NCBI RefSeq assembly: GCF_958295425.1
Contig: NC_081141.1
Location: 14,851,204-14,915,203, forward strand
Direction: 5' to 3'
DNA: 64,000 nt
Origin: Solea solea
Taxonomy: Eukaryota; Chordata; Actinopteri; Pleuronectiformes; Soleidae
In this document: in pieces, positions 38,401 through 53,237 of the stretch
How the letters are laid out: the number at the start of each line of letters is the position of its first letter
How positions within the stretch are numbered: position 1 is the stretch's first letter
Program-made: the position numbers and the translations under genes
Notes under the pieces: model-generated
What the model was told of the DNA's origin: nothing
What the model saw: only the letters and a program-made list of their open reading frames with translations
The model's database searches: none

Positions 38401-41400
38401 GTTATCATTATTTATGGTTATCATTTCTCCTCATGCCTCACCAGCTTGTTGTGATGTTCTATGAGAGCTGAGGCAGGGCAGACCATTCCATGCAGTCCAA
38501 ATTAAATTATTGGTCATGTTAATTACAGTATTGGCTATAAACACTAGCTTTATTTATTGATAGATAAGAGGATTTAAGTGTTTCAGAAGCAAATGATGGG
38601 TCACTTTTTCAATGATCACCTCCAAGCCACACCGCATCAGTCCCACACCCTCTCTGCCCACATGAACACTTGCCACAAATGTGAGCATGAGTATTACTCA
38701 AAGCGGGAAATGACTAAAATTCCAAGAACACAGAGGAAGTCGCAGCAGGATCGGTCTGACAATCAGCATCAGCGTGATTTCCCCAGACTCAAAGGAGGGA
38801 CACATGCCATCAACAGCCCTTTAGAATGAAAATCAATCTCTCAGACGTGACAGGGTGCTCGTCTGCTCAGATGGCAGCTTTAGTGACGGAGACAGTTCAG
38901 TTTAAATAAAACAAATCTCACCACACTTACTGTACATCTTTGATCTACTATCTCTACTAAAATACTGTGTTAATGTATATTTCCTGAGCTGATTGATGGC
39001 CCTTTTCTCTCATGTAGCTCCACCTAAAGCCTCCCTCTTGTTGTCTGGTCATGAAAGATAAAGACTCTTGACAAAATGTGACCATATTACTCGCAGCTTA
39101 AATACAAATATTTGTCAGTCCTGCTCTCAGTTTGTTGGTGTAATGGTAAGATTATTTTAAATAATAATAATAAAAAAAAATGATTGTAATTCTTGTGTGT
39201 GTTGTTTATTTTACAGTATTTTTCCATAAAATGTATGATTTGCATAGTTAAGACAAACATTCTTTTTGTGTAATTAAAGGGCTTCTTCTTCAGCTTGTGT
39301 CAAGCTTAGACAACATGTAACAATAATCCTTATGACACTCACAAATACAATCTGATGAGCACTTATATTATTAACTCACGGCTGTTTTAATAAGAAAACA
39401 CACAAACAAGACTGTCATTGTAAGAACTTCCTTCCTTGTAAGAAAACCCTCCACACCCTAAGCAACAGCATGATGTGCAGTAGCAGAGAGCCACCTTGTG
39501 GACACTGAGAATACTGAAAACCTGACCTTCCATGTAACATGGAACGACATATAATAATGAGATATGGTCACATTTGGAAACAACCTAAAATTCTGAATTC
39601 AAAAACCAAAAATTTCAAATATTTTGTTTGTGTTTCTGAATTGTATTTGTTCACGTCCTTCACTGCAGTAAATTGCAGACGCTCGTCAAATCTGCAGGAC
39701 TCAAAAAGGAATTTGAGGCATTTGGGGCAAAGCAACGCACAACAATAGAGGCTCATACTTCAGCCCCTTTTTCCACCTGGACTTCTCCCAACTCGAGCCA
39801 ACCAAAGCTGATAGACTGCAACTCAGCACTGCTGAGTGAACATAATACACATGACAACATCAGTCTAATTTACTGTTCACATACACTTCACATGTGACAA
39901 TGTATAAAAGCAAAAATGCCTCTTACGATTGGGACGGTAAAAGCATCTTTAGGATTTAGGAGTCGTGATGCCGTGCAATCAGAATTGAATTCAGGTCATA
40001 CAGTCACAGTGGATCCTATTTACAGGCTATGCCATTACGCCATTCAACACTATGATGCTCTGGAATGGATTGAATCCATCACCACATTCCCAGCAAGAAG
40101 ATCATAGGTTTGTTTAATTCCTGCGTGTCTTTGTTATTCTAATTCAACATAGAAAGCAAAGCCAACAATAATTGTAATCTATTTTCCAGTCAACGCAGAC
40201 TCAAATATACAATAGCAACTCACTTAAAAGCAGCAGTATATTTTAGTGGTACAATAATTAGTTCTAAATTTGACATGTCAACACGACACATGTTGCAGGC
40301 ACTTTCGATACACACTGCATTTCAAAGGACGTGTGGTCTGTGCTGCCCGCCACCCTGGACCCTCCTCCACATAGCAAACATACTTTCCCTCATGCAGCCA
40401 GCCAGCTATGGCAACTTGCAAGAATGTCCACATGAAAAGCATCTGACAGTAAGCTATGGTGCCACACGGTGCAAAAAAAAGTCAAGAGTTTAAATATAGA
40501 GCAGTGCAGACTCACCCTGAGGACCCTGTTGGCTGTAATAACAGGAGGCTCGTCATTGACAGCTGTAACCTGGATGTACACGGTCTGTGCTGCACTCTGC
40601 TTCCTCAGACCTGAGTCATTGGCCACCACAGTGAAGTTGTCAGCCAAGGTTTCACTGCTGTCGTGGACGTAGTAAATAAATTCATGTTCCACCTGGTGGG
40701 AGATCATTGAAAGATGTATTCAAAATGCAAGAGAACAAAACACATGTCAGTCACTATATTCCCACATACTAGAGTAGAGACACTATGTGGTGCAACACAC
40801 AGAGTTAAAAACAAAACACATTCTTGCTTTGTTAACTTTCTGAAATTAAAAAGGGAATAGCATAACAATAATCAAGGCCATGAGATTCTGGATGATTTAG
40901 GCTAAAACTTAAAATGCAGTGTGTGACATTTAGGAGGGATTGTTGGCAGAAATTCAATATACTACGTGTATTAGTGTAATACGTTTAAATAAAAAGACTA
41001 TGGCTTTCCTTAACTTAGAATAAGCCTTTATATGTACTTTAAGTAAGGGTCTTGCTTTACAGGGGTTGCCATCAAACAAGCAGAAGAAAGACACAGAAGA
41101 AAAAAGATTGTTTCTGGTATTTAAAGGTACTGTAGTTCCCTAAAGGTTCATTTTTAGCTTTTAAAACGACACAAACCTTTTGTTTAAAGGATTACATTTA
41201 TAATAAAACAATGTGTTAATGGCATAAACGTCATAAAACCTATAGAGAATATGATCTTGAATGATTTTATTGCTTCACTAAATCAAATTATTAATCCATC
41301 AATAAAACAATTTCAAAGCAGTTTTAAGTGTGTCAGTGTGTCTTTAAGGATGTCTCACCTGCCTCCTGGTGAAAGAGGTTATAGACACACCAGGATGTCT

Positions 41401-44400
41401 CGAGTGTTCAATGCGACCGTGCTGTGGGGGCTCGGACAACGTATACAGGAAGTTGATTCCTGAAAAGTGCTGGTTGGTGACTCGTAGCACATCCTCTGTC
41501 AGTGCCTTGGAGGCGCCCTCATTCAGTGTGAAATTTGAGACCTGAAGTGGTATGAGACGTGGAATGATGTCAACAGACATCCTAATGTTGCCGACATCAG
41601 TGACCCCGTTGGTGGCATCAAGGATAAAGGTGTCATTGACTTTGTTGGGCTCCGCCTGCATGTACTGAATGTTCCCTTTGTTAATGTCCTCTTGGTTAAA
41701 TGTCTTCACGGGAGAATGTTTGGTTCCGATGTAGTGATTCTCCACTTCAACAAATCGCCGCAGAAAACCATAAGAGGGGGCTACCTTGACTGTGAATACA
41801 ATCTCAGATGGCAGGTTGTCCTCGTGGGTGACCTACAAACAAACAAAAACATTGACAGTGGTTAAATTTAGAATATTCCCTGTGTCACCAAAGTGAAGTT
41901 TTCATTTTACTCAAAATGCAACAAGGCATCACTGCAAAAATGAAAATAAAATCTGGTCGACACTCAATTATTTACCTTTCAGCAGCCTTAAAACACAGGA
42001 CAGTATAACAATAATGTAGGTTTATAGTGTTAATAAAATATATTTTACCACCTGTTACCAAAACAGGATACCTGAAACATTTTTAATGAAACATGATGCT
42101 GAAATAAGCATATAATTATATGGTGCATATCATAAGTATACTTCTTATTACATCATTATACTGGTTTAAAATGAGTTAAATGTAATGCTAATAGAAAATA
42201 AGCACAAACTTGACTGGGTTACAGCGATAAGAGAAAGATCTGAAACAAAAATTGCATTAACATTTCTCACACAACAAACTCACCTCAAGTTTACTTTCAT
42301 CAATCCTCACCGGTTTTCCCTCTTCTACCAGTAAGAGGTTGTGATGCAACACAATGGGTGGCCTCTGATGACTTTCCAGGTAAACCTTCACATTGATCAT
42401 CACCCTAAGTTGTAAACCTTTAGCCTTCGCTGTTAAGTTGAAATAGTCTGCCAGATGCTTGCTGTCGTTGTGTCGATAGGAGATTAGTCCGTTCTTTAAG
42501 TCAGACTGTGTGAACAGCTTCATTTTTGTGTCACTGAGATAAAGTCCTCCATACTTTGGAGCCTCATCCAACTTGAAAACAACCTCTTGGTCATCTCTAA
42601 TGTCCAGATTCGATATGACACTAAAATTACTGGTGGACAGGGGGACAGACTGGCCCTTCTGAACCAGTAAACCAGTGTTGTTTTCAGCCTTTAAGAAAGG
42701 GTCATGTGCACTGATGTCCAAAAGGCTCGATACAAAATGTTTTCCATCCGAAACAAAGAGAACAAATCTGCCAGTGCTCACACCTTTATGAATGAACAAC
42801 ACCCGCTTTTCTTCCAGATCCTGCTGTCGAAACTGGAACAGGCGATGGGTTGTATCATTAACCAGAACTAGGTCTCCCAGTGGGATTCCACGGCGAGTGT
42901 AAATCAACTCTCTATCATCAAAATCCGAGTCTTCATCATGATAAAGCAAATCCTCTGCAGTGAGTAACCTTTGTCCATCTCGCACGACATGAAAAACTTT
43001 ATCAATAACACGTACAGGCTTATGATCATTGACTAGATTAATAGATATGTTAAACATCCCTTCTTTAGAACCAATGTCATCCTCTGCAATGGAAGATTTG
43101 AAGCCTTGGGTTATGGAGGCAATGAAAGTAAAGTCATCTTGAGTTGTTTCACTATCATCATGTACATACATGATCCTTTCCTCTAATATGTCCTGATTAC
43201 TAAAGGTTAAGATGTTGTCATAGCTAGCATTGGAATTCGACTGGCTGATTCGGGCAAGCTTTCCATGACTGGGGCCGTTTATGACTGTGTAGTACAAATC
43301 TTTTGTGCTAAGAGTTTCTGCAAACAAATGCTCTTTTGTGATAAGCTTACTTTCTCCCTCCAGAAGTGAGAGTCCATCATTTCTCATAAACACGCTGTTG
43401 ACATCGGCTTTAATGGAAAACTGGAAATCATAGTTTTGAGACTGAGCGTGTTTGGAAACCAGCTGAAATTTGAACCTGTCACTTGTATCTTCAAAAGGCC
43501 TATCAACTAGCTCGTAATGAACTTTTAGATCGGTAACATCCCTTTGGCTAAAAGTTGAGTTCTTACTCAAGGCTGTGGTGTCAAGCAGGAGCTTCCCTTT
43601 CTTTGGGGTGGTGAGAACCCGAAAATAAAGGTCATCCTCTGAGAGGACCACACCTTCCGCTGTGGCAAAAATATGCTCAGAGTCCAGCGTTACTTTTCTA
43701 ACTTTATCCAAGTCTATCATAATATTCTTCACTAGATGGTACTTCACCCATTTCACAGAAATTGAGAAGAGTATTTCAGTGGCCGCCCTTGCAGCCACAT
43801 TAACTTTGCACTTGAAGTAATCAGTGGCATTAGATGTCTGGATATCTTGAAAAGTGCTAACATACCTCAGGCGTTCTTTTTCTAACAGCCTTTGGGAAAA
43901 TGAGTCAGTAGGTCTCCATTCACCACTTGAGTGAAGCCTTTGAAGTTCTCCATACTGAGGGTGTTCAATGATATCATACCGGATGTCAACCATTTGTTTC
44001 ACAGCATTGGTTTGCACTCCTAGATGCTTTGAACTAATTATATATGCATCTCCTTGAATAACCTCAAGACCTGTATTGTTGGCAATCTTATACTCCAGTG
44101 CTACAGCCATGACCCTTAGAACCACAGTGTTGCTGACCCTTTCCCCATCGCTAACTCTGATAACTATCCTTGAGTTTCTAACTCCTGTGTGAACATAGCA
44201 CACCCTCAGATCCTCCAGGTCTGAATATGAGAATGAGGTCACTGCTTTGCCAGGTTTGTTTTCCATTTCCAAATATCCTGCGTCGGCATTCATGTTCCCA
44301 AGTACAGAGAAGACAAGGTCGTTATAGCTGCTATCAATGTCTGTTGCCTTCAGAACATCTGTGGTGAGGCGTTTCTTTGAGTTCTCCAACAGGACAAAGA

Positions 44401-47400
44401 GGTTTCCTTCAGGGAGACTCAACTCAGGTGCATCATTGGTTGGTGTCACAGTAATGTTATAACGGTGCAATTTGTTGTCCTTCAGATAATCAGGAACTTG
44501 CTTTCTACTGCTAGAATAAATAGAAAACATAAAAAAATCATCCGGTTCCTCTGAGCCTCCATGGATGTACATCACTCGTCCGTGCCAAAGGTCCAACATG
44601 CTGAAGGTGTTCTCCTCCTGGTCTTGATCCACATCAAGCCTCATCTGTCCACGAATTGGTTGCTCTACAATTCGAAACATAATCTGAGACTGCCGAATGC
44701 CAAGCTTCTTGAAGTCCAGGAGGATCTTAATGTGTTTGGCATCAAGAGACGCCCGACCACCTTCCTGCACCACAAGGTTCCTTAGCTGAACAAAATTGGA
44801 GCCATACCTGCTGTCCAAACCCCTTGCGAGGGTAGACATGTGAAATGACGGTGTCGGTGTCACCAAGTGAAAATGGGGTCCTGGAGACCCTGTTGGACTC
44901 ACTGTGGTTGATGGTTCTGGTTCTTTCTCTGGCTCACAACCTACTGAGATATCCTTGGTGACCAAAGCATTAGAAAGACCTATCTTCATTCCACTAACCT
45001 CAATGTTCTTCAAACAACCTTTGAAGGAACCTCCTCTGACACGCTTTCCAGACACAGACACAAGTCCAACTTTTCTGGCTTCTGATCTGGTGCTGTCATC
45101 TATACCTCCAATAAAAAGATAACCTTTGAGCTGAATCCCTTTTGAACGAAAGTTGATGCTACTTTTCACCATCTCTCCATCAACGGTTAGGTCAAGGCTT
45201 TTGGAACTGAAATGCAACTTGATAGAATGCCATTTCTTGTCATTGATGAAGGTGAGAGAACGAAGTTCAATTTTGGTTCCTGCTTTCCCAACAATGGCCA
45301 CTGGCAAACCTTCCTGAATCTCCAAAGCCACAAAGTCCCCCTCTCTGGCTGAATTGTACAACATAATCCCCTCTTTGGCTGATGTGTGCACAACACACTC
45401 AAATACGGCTTCTTGTTGGGTATTCCAGGATGGAAGAGAAATGTAAGCCCTAGAGCTGAAGAAGCTGATAGGGTCCTCTTCAGTGGCAAAGAATTGGGGA
45501 CTGCAACCTAAAGATACCTCGTGGATATTCTTAAATCCAGCATATGGCCTCAGTGATGACAGCAAGTCATGCTCATTGAAGACTACATCCTCCATGCAGC
45601 CTCGGAAGCCAATCAGGTCTCTGGGAAGATAAGGTCTGTCTAGGCCCCCTGAACCTCCAACATAGAGACCATCCAAGATGTTGAGATTATGTTGGGAGCC
45701 TGGCATCTTTACCCTCGTGTGAGAGTTCTTGTCTACAGTCAGGGTGATGTTGTGCTGCACCTGGTGGACCTCCACAGAGTGCCAGGCCAGGTCGTTGAGC
45801 TGGGTTCCTTGGTCAGACTGTAACACTTGCTCCCCAGATCCAAGGTCCAGTTTCAGCTAAAATTAGAAACAAACCTCAATTAAAAATATGATATAATATA
45901 AAAATTAGAGGTAAATGTACACATAGATCTCAGGAGCAATTAGACTTCAATTGCAGTTTATTCATTTACCAGTATCACCATACTACCTGTTTGAATTGTC
46001 CCATAGTAAATGTGATTGTTACTGTATTTTTGTCAGCCACACAGTGGCATGGCTCTAAGAAGTGGCAGTGTTAGGTCTGCTAATCAAATAACTGGATGTA
46101 TGCCATTGATATCTTTCCTTCTAGAACAGTAAATTCATTCTGACAAAAATGTCTCAATTAACAATTTCAGAGTGTCTTTAAATTTTGTACATACAGTATG
46201 TTTCTTTGCACAGACGATAACGTCCAATGAATAGTAGACATACATTAGCAGTTTGCTTAAACCAAGACCTATTAAGTATGTTTACAAAAGACTGTATTGT
46301 AGAAAATGTTTCACTGCAGCGTAACAATAGTTATACAGGTGCAGATTCTACAAAGATTTCAGGTGAAATCAGTTGAAATTATTGTCTAAAAACATCTAAG
46401 AAGAAAATTATTAACTGTAGACACCACAGACATCTGTAAAGGAAAGACAGCACATTCCATTAAGTCACCTATTGTTACAACAGTGAGTCTTGTCAGTAAT
46501 TTAAAGCAGGAAGAGAACTATTATCTCTGAGCCTTCAGTTATGCCCAGAGAGCATCATGTCACCATCTCAAAACAATGCTGTATTTAGATGACATGCTTG
46601 TCATGGCTTGCTGCCGAGTCCCTGCTATTCATTCAAAGCTTTTCACGGAGCAACGCTGATGTGTGACTCACACAGAACGAGACCCCAAGCCCGAGGAAAA
46701 TTTGTGTGGGTGAACAAAAAGAAAGCAATGTTTGGTGACCTGTGGCAGTTCAAGTAACAGGGGCAAACGTTTCAGTCCTTGTGCTCACCAAATATGACAA
46801 TGCTACACAGTTGTCAGTTTGATTAAAACCGCGTTCTCTAATACAAACAGAAAAAAGGATTTCCCGAGCCTCTCGAACAAAAGCTACATTATAATGCACA
46901 CATTCAGACTTTCAGAATTTTTCTGCATAATATTTTTCCTATGAAGATCATCCAGCAAGACATAAGTTTGTGGCTATTTTTTTTTAGCCCGCAACATACA
47001 TTAAATCCTAGTGCTCTCGGAGTTAAGTTTTGAAATTAAGTCAAAAGCAAATCTCCAGGACATAAATTGCATGTCATTTTTTATTTCTACATTCACAGCT
47101 ATAAACATGGTAGAAATATGGACATTGGGCTATGTATCATATCGACAGATTCTTGACAGACAGATACTAATAATACATTTTGTTCCATTCAAAATGTGTC
47201 TGACTGCAAGTGAAAGGCTGACAAGTGAGTAATCTGGAAACACGCCAATAATGATTTAGTTCATATGGTAATTTTGCTCATCTGCTTTTCTTTGCTTCAG
47301 GTCATAAATTGTGTTTCTTTTGGTTTTGGGTCATTGGTTAGTCAAAACAAGATAATCCAAACCTGTGGTAAGTGGTGTTAAAATAACATTCTTCTAGTGT

Positions 47401-50400
47401 ATTTGTTTTTATTACTTTTTTAAGATTTGGTTCATTGGTTTAAACACTTTTTTTCCTTCTTCTACTACTGCTAATTGGATAAATTAGGCAATTTAATGTC
47501 ACCACCTTGGACAGTGCAAAACTGCATTTTACACATTTGTTAAAAATCATTTTATCATTTTATGACTTATTAAAAAAATAAAAACAATAGAAAAGAATCA
47601 TTTGACTGGCTTTGTTATTTCCTAGTTGCCACTGTAACATGACTTTGGCTCCATGGCTTTATGGAGTCAACACTCACACCACCACCTCCACCACAGCTCA
47701 CACCATGCAGACTTGTCTGCTTGAGTTACTGTGCTGAGAGACTGACACTGTCAGCTGCGATGGAACTATAGCTCAAGGTGGTCCAGGTTTGTGTGTCTAC
47801 TGTGAGCACATATCAGGTCGAGCACACAGATCTGCATCAGCGGCTTGCACGTTCATGTGCAGTGCGTGCACGTGTGCATTCATGTACGCTGTGGCTGAAA
47901 CGCATATGCTTATGTGCTGGGGCCATGGATGTACCAACCTGGAGGCAACCGGCATGGAGCTCCAGTAGGAGGTGGTGGGTCTGGCTGGCAGCAAGAAACA
48001 ACAGGCCATTGGTGCTGGACGTTCGGAAGCGAACGCGTAGTGTGTTATGGTTGGACGACTCAGATGCCTTGAGCTGAACAAAGCCGTCCCCATAGAAGGA
48101 AGCTGCAAAAAGAGACATAAGAGAGAGATGGGGGGGGGGGGGGGTTATAACACAAAGAGAGAACTACAGGGAAAGTCATATGGTCTAATGTGGTGTTCAC
48201 AGCCTTTTTAAGGGTTGTTAAATCGTCTTTTTGCATCATAGTCATTCAAATCAAGTGAAGAATGTGGAAGCATTGGAACATAAACTTCAGCAGTGGTGAC
48301 AACTGTAAACACAGAGCAAGTCAAGTCGAGCATTGTGGTCTTTATAAAGCCAACATTTGACATTTGGATAAAAAACCCAGGCTAATTATCATCCTGGCTG
48401 TTCTTCACAAGTAGAGAAAAGCGAGTGATAATATCTTCCCCTCTCTCTCTCTCTCAAACACACACACACAAATTACACCCCCCTGACTTAAAGAATGCTT
48501 GTAAGACTCTTTATGTGCTCAGCTTAGCCTTCCTGGTGGGCTAGGGTTGTTTGTACTTTTCCGCTCAACTGTAATGGTTTACATGCATTCAAGTACAGTG
48601 TAAGTATAATTATGACTGTTAAAGCTTTACCTATAGTATAATGACCACGTTGAGCATGAAACTAAACTCCTGTGCCAGAATTGCAGGTTTGTGTTTCAGG
48701 TTGTTTGTGGCTTTAGGAGAAAGTTGCTCATATACTGTTCATAGACTGTTCAGAAGTATGACAATGAAATATATGATTTTTTCATTAAAAAGTCATTTGA
48801 CAATAATGGCACAGCCCCAGCATCAAAACTAAGGTAGTGGATGTGGCTCAGGAAGCCAGACATGTTTGGGCCTGTCCTGCTCTGACAGGAACCTTCAACC
48901 TGAACATGAAAGGCTCTGACGTTCCCACATTGTCTATAGCCCCATGTTCCAGAAACGGCTTGGCAGACGGACCCAGCTGTTTCTTCTACCTCACCCCCCC
49001 TGCCATTTTGCATCACCCTGTAATCTGGAATAACATACTCTGAAGCTTTCTCATCTGAGCCTCTGTGCCCGGGCACGACCAGTTTAGTTTATTATGAGTG
49101 CCATAGTCCCATAGCCTTATCAAAGGTTGACAACAGACATCCTTTTCTCAGACATTTCCAATCCATCTGATTTATTTGGAGTATATGACCTGAGGGCAAG
49201 CGCAGCTCACTGCTAATGGGCCACAGTGACTGACGTGGTGAAGCTACAGAGTAATCGAGCTGATCGAGCATCTGTTAGTGTACATTAAAAGGGTTATAAT
49301 GACGCAATTGCTTAATCAAACACAAGCTGTATGGACTGTGTGGCAAGTTAAAGCAGTAAAGCATGCAAATGGCCCTTCGGTCATGCCAATGTGCTGTTAT
49401 TAATCAGAAGCTGACATACATTTTACTGTATATCAATCTCGATGTATCCGAAAACTCAGTTATGACACTGAAAATATCAGATCCCAACTCAGCAAGTCAT
49501 TTTATTTATTTATTTATAAATAATATACAACACAAATCTCAACAGGTAATAATTTAAAGGTTTATTTTAAACAAGTCTTAAAATGCTATAGTTCTGTGTT
49601 TATCAGTCTTTTTTATAACCAAGGAAACTGAAAAATCTATATTAAATCAAATCAGACATCAAATCAAATCAGGACCGCGTGAATTGGAATTAAATTCAGT
49701 AATTCAGTAGCAATACACAGAACTGCTGTAGACCACATTTCTTTCCTCTCAGCAAACATAACTAAAACAACTAAGGCTGACAAATTACTCTTATCATCTT
49801 TTATTCTGCTCAAAGTTCTGATGATCATTATATCATTCTATCTATAGTCTATAAAAAGCCAGAAATGTGTAGAAAAGAAAATGCAAGTCAAAATGATCAT
49901 TACTCTTCTGTAAATACAACGTGACTTCCTCCCAAATATCGTATTTCTTCTGATCATCAGCTTTTGTCATATAAAGCACAGCACATTCTTATACTTAAGG
50001 GATGAAACTAGTGAAGCTGCTGCATTTTTGCTTGAAGTATAATTAATGAACAATTTATTAAATTAGTAGCCAATCAATTTTCTTTTGATCAACTATTGAT
50101 TATTAACTGAACACTGCAACTCAATATTCCCCCTCTAATTCTATTATTAAAATGTGCACATCTTTTAACTAAAATATATTTGTTCATTTTTCAATAAACA
50201 CTTTTATAATCAGCAAAATGTTGTCGAGGGAACGTCACAAATCACAAATTTTACTAAATGTATTTTTTGGTGCTTATTTTACCAAACATTCATCTCAAGA
50301 CTGAACCTACGGATGTACATAGCATATAAATAGTTTTCTTTACTCTGTGTATCATAACGAATGCAGTCAAGTAATCTAATTCTAGTGTGTGCTGTATTAA

Positions 50401-53188
50401 ATTAATTATCATCATCTATCCAGTGCATCATTATTAATAAGTCTTTGTGTGTGAAGCTTACTTAATGTTCTGCTAAAATAACAAAAAATGGTTCCATAGG
50501 GACACAAGTTATTTTTATCCTTATTCTGACCCCAACTCAGACTGAATTTGTTGTCCCTTCTCATTTATACAACATGTTCATTCATCTGACTGGCTCTGTG
50601 TACATAACAGGAAGGAAGCCTTTCCAAAACTAGTCATGAGGAAAGCAACAACATCTCCTCATAAAATCACAAGGATGGACATGCATGCGCAATTGTATTT
50701 CGGTGGTGTTCGCCAAACATGACGCTCATGTCGTGACAGCGCGCCGTGTTTTATTTGTTTGTTTTCTAACAGTCTCGTTGATTATAAGCGACTGGATTCT
50801 TAGAAAGCTGTAGAAAGATGGCAATATCATGGTAGAAAGAATATTTGTTGACGTTTTCATCTGCACACATGGTGATGTGTTGGGGTTGTGATGATGAAAG
50901 AGCACAGTAGACCTGAAGAAAGCAATGCCCACACATGCACATACCAGTGAACACTTATAGAGTGGTCCTTCGGAGGCAGAAACAGGCTGTTTGAAGGTTG
51001 TTCTGTAATCTTTGTGTCTGCAGGGGCACTTTCTGTACAGCTACGACATTTCTTTTGGGAGACTTTACAAATCGCTCCTCCAAGAACAAAGCCACAGTGA
51101 CCTTTTAGTGAACACCTTACAGTTAATTTGAGGGGCAAGACCAGCACTTGTCACTGCCTGTGTGCTCAGTTTATACAACTAACTAGAGATGCAACTTGAC
51201 TGAATTGTCTCTTTGTGTGTTCTTGTTTTTTTGTAGCCTGTCATAGCGCTCTGTTGCTGTTAGGGAAAGCGTGGCTGAGATGTGGATCTTTTTAGCAAAG
51301 ACTTGTTTTACAAGGTGAAGTGAACACACAGGATGTACACATTCAAGGATGTGATGCACTGAGATATAGCGACTGTCTATATTGTAGTTATAGGCCGAGT
51401 ATGAGTCACACAGAGAAATAATTCCAGATTGTCCTCAAGCGGACAATGCAGAGGAACACTGACTATAGATGACACATATTCACACTCAAATCAACCTAAT
51501 GAAAGTCCACACAGATGTAAATAATTTACATCTGACGCTAAGCAAAAAAAAAAAATTTCCCTTAGGTCCTGAAGCACAGCAGTGACTGTCCATTTTCTTG
51601 AATTCATTTGAGTGTGCCATTGTCACAGTCAGATAGTTCTTCCAGTGCAGTGGGCATCACAGGCCCGTCTCTGCTGCTGCCTCTGATAAGGTGAGAGTGC
51701 TGTGGGTGCTTTCACTACATTTCCCATTGAGCGTGTGTGTGTGTGTGTGTGTGCACCCTGCATGCACAAAATAATATAAATACTAGCCATAATTAAACAA
51801 TAAATTATGCATTTTAAAATAAACATAAAATAAGTTCATTGTTGTCATTATAAATTCTAAAATTAGCAGAATGTTAAAAGTTATGTCATATTGGCATGTC
51901 TGAAATAATCTCAATGTCTCAGTCATGAGAAATCAAAGGCCTGAAAACTCTGATAGTGAAATAAAATATGAGGTTAATTTTTTAATCCAGGATATGAGTG
52001 CATAATCTTAAGCATTTACACACCATGTTTGTACTCTGTTCTGTGATGTGTATAGACTTTCTATGACTTACTTAGATTAATATAGTAAATATCCTTTATA
52101 GTTTATAGTTACATCATAAAAACCGACAATACAAAAAACAACCACCACAACACAAACAAACAGGTCACTAATGGCGTGTTACCACTGAGTGGAATGGTTC
52201 GGTTTGGTACAGTAGTTATTTGCGTTACCATTAGCAATAATACTTAAACAACTGGCCCTAACTGTTCTATTTTTCGGTGCCCTTCCCTTTGGGGTACCAG
52301 AGTAATGGGCTTTACCATACTGTACTGTACCACGATGGAAACACTGCATAATTAAAAGTCAATTAGAGCCGCTACATCCATCAATATAACACCTTTCTCT
52401 GTCCCTTAATAGACAACTAAGAACCAGTAAACAGTGATTTGATTTATTACCGTGACCTTAACTCCTGCACTTTAAATGCCAAGCAAACTTTATACACTGT
52501 TGCATTATTGTTTTTGTCAAAATGATTGTTTGTAACCTGTCTCCTAAATCTCTAATATTTACTATGACGTGTGCTGCTGACCTCTTCAGTCAGGTCACAC
52601 TTGGAAATGAAATTTCAATCTCAGTGGGTTCTCACTGGTTAAATAAAAATGAATAATAATACTAATATATTCTTTTTATGAATGCTACACCTCTTTACGT
52701 GTAGTGATACAGTTTCCCAGAGAACAGATGTAAGTTTTAATAGGCTTTGTCCATCTATACTAGATAAAAGTATTTATTTAAATAAGGTATTTAAGTCATC
52801 AGTGAACAAAACACAAAATATGAAATCCCCAACATTGATCCATGAGGCACACCCATTGGACAAATGAATAAACACTGCATTCAAAGAGTGATTTCTCTTT
52901 TATCAGGGGCATTAATGTTTGAACTGTGTCCATGAGAATGTTTGGAGGGATTTGTGCATGTCACAATGTGTACAAGACACAAACATCACTATTGAGAGAT
53001 ACTATAATTCATATGTATATTTAAAAATAAAAAGACTTGGTGCTGTTGCTGAAATTAAATGTGACACTGCAACCAGGCTGCCTATCCACATTTAACCCTG
53101 TTGCACAGCAGGTTTACAGTAATTCAACAGCACGCACAGAAATCATTTAATAATAATCCTCAGTAAAGTGACACTAAGCATGCTTTTA

Positions 53189-53237
<49 letters not shown>

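Larger units (their letters stand above)
36572..40515 (-). other. cspg4 intron 5
   Basis: 3.9 kb, no coding signal. Contains the hAT-like element at 37076-37856. Confidence 0.7.
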
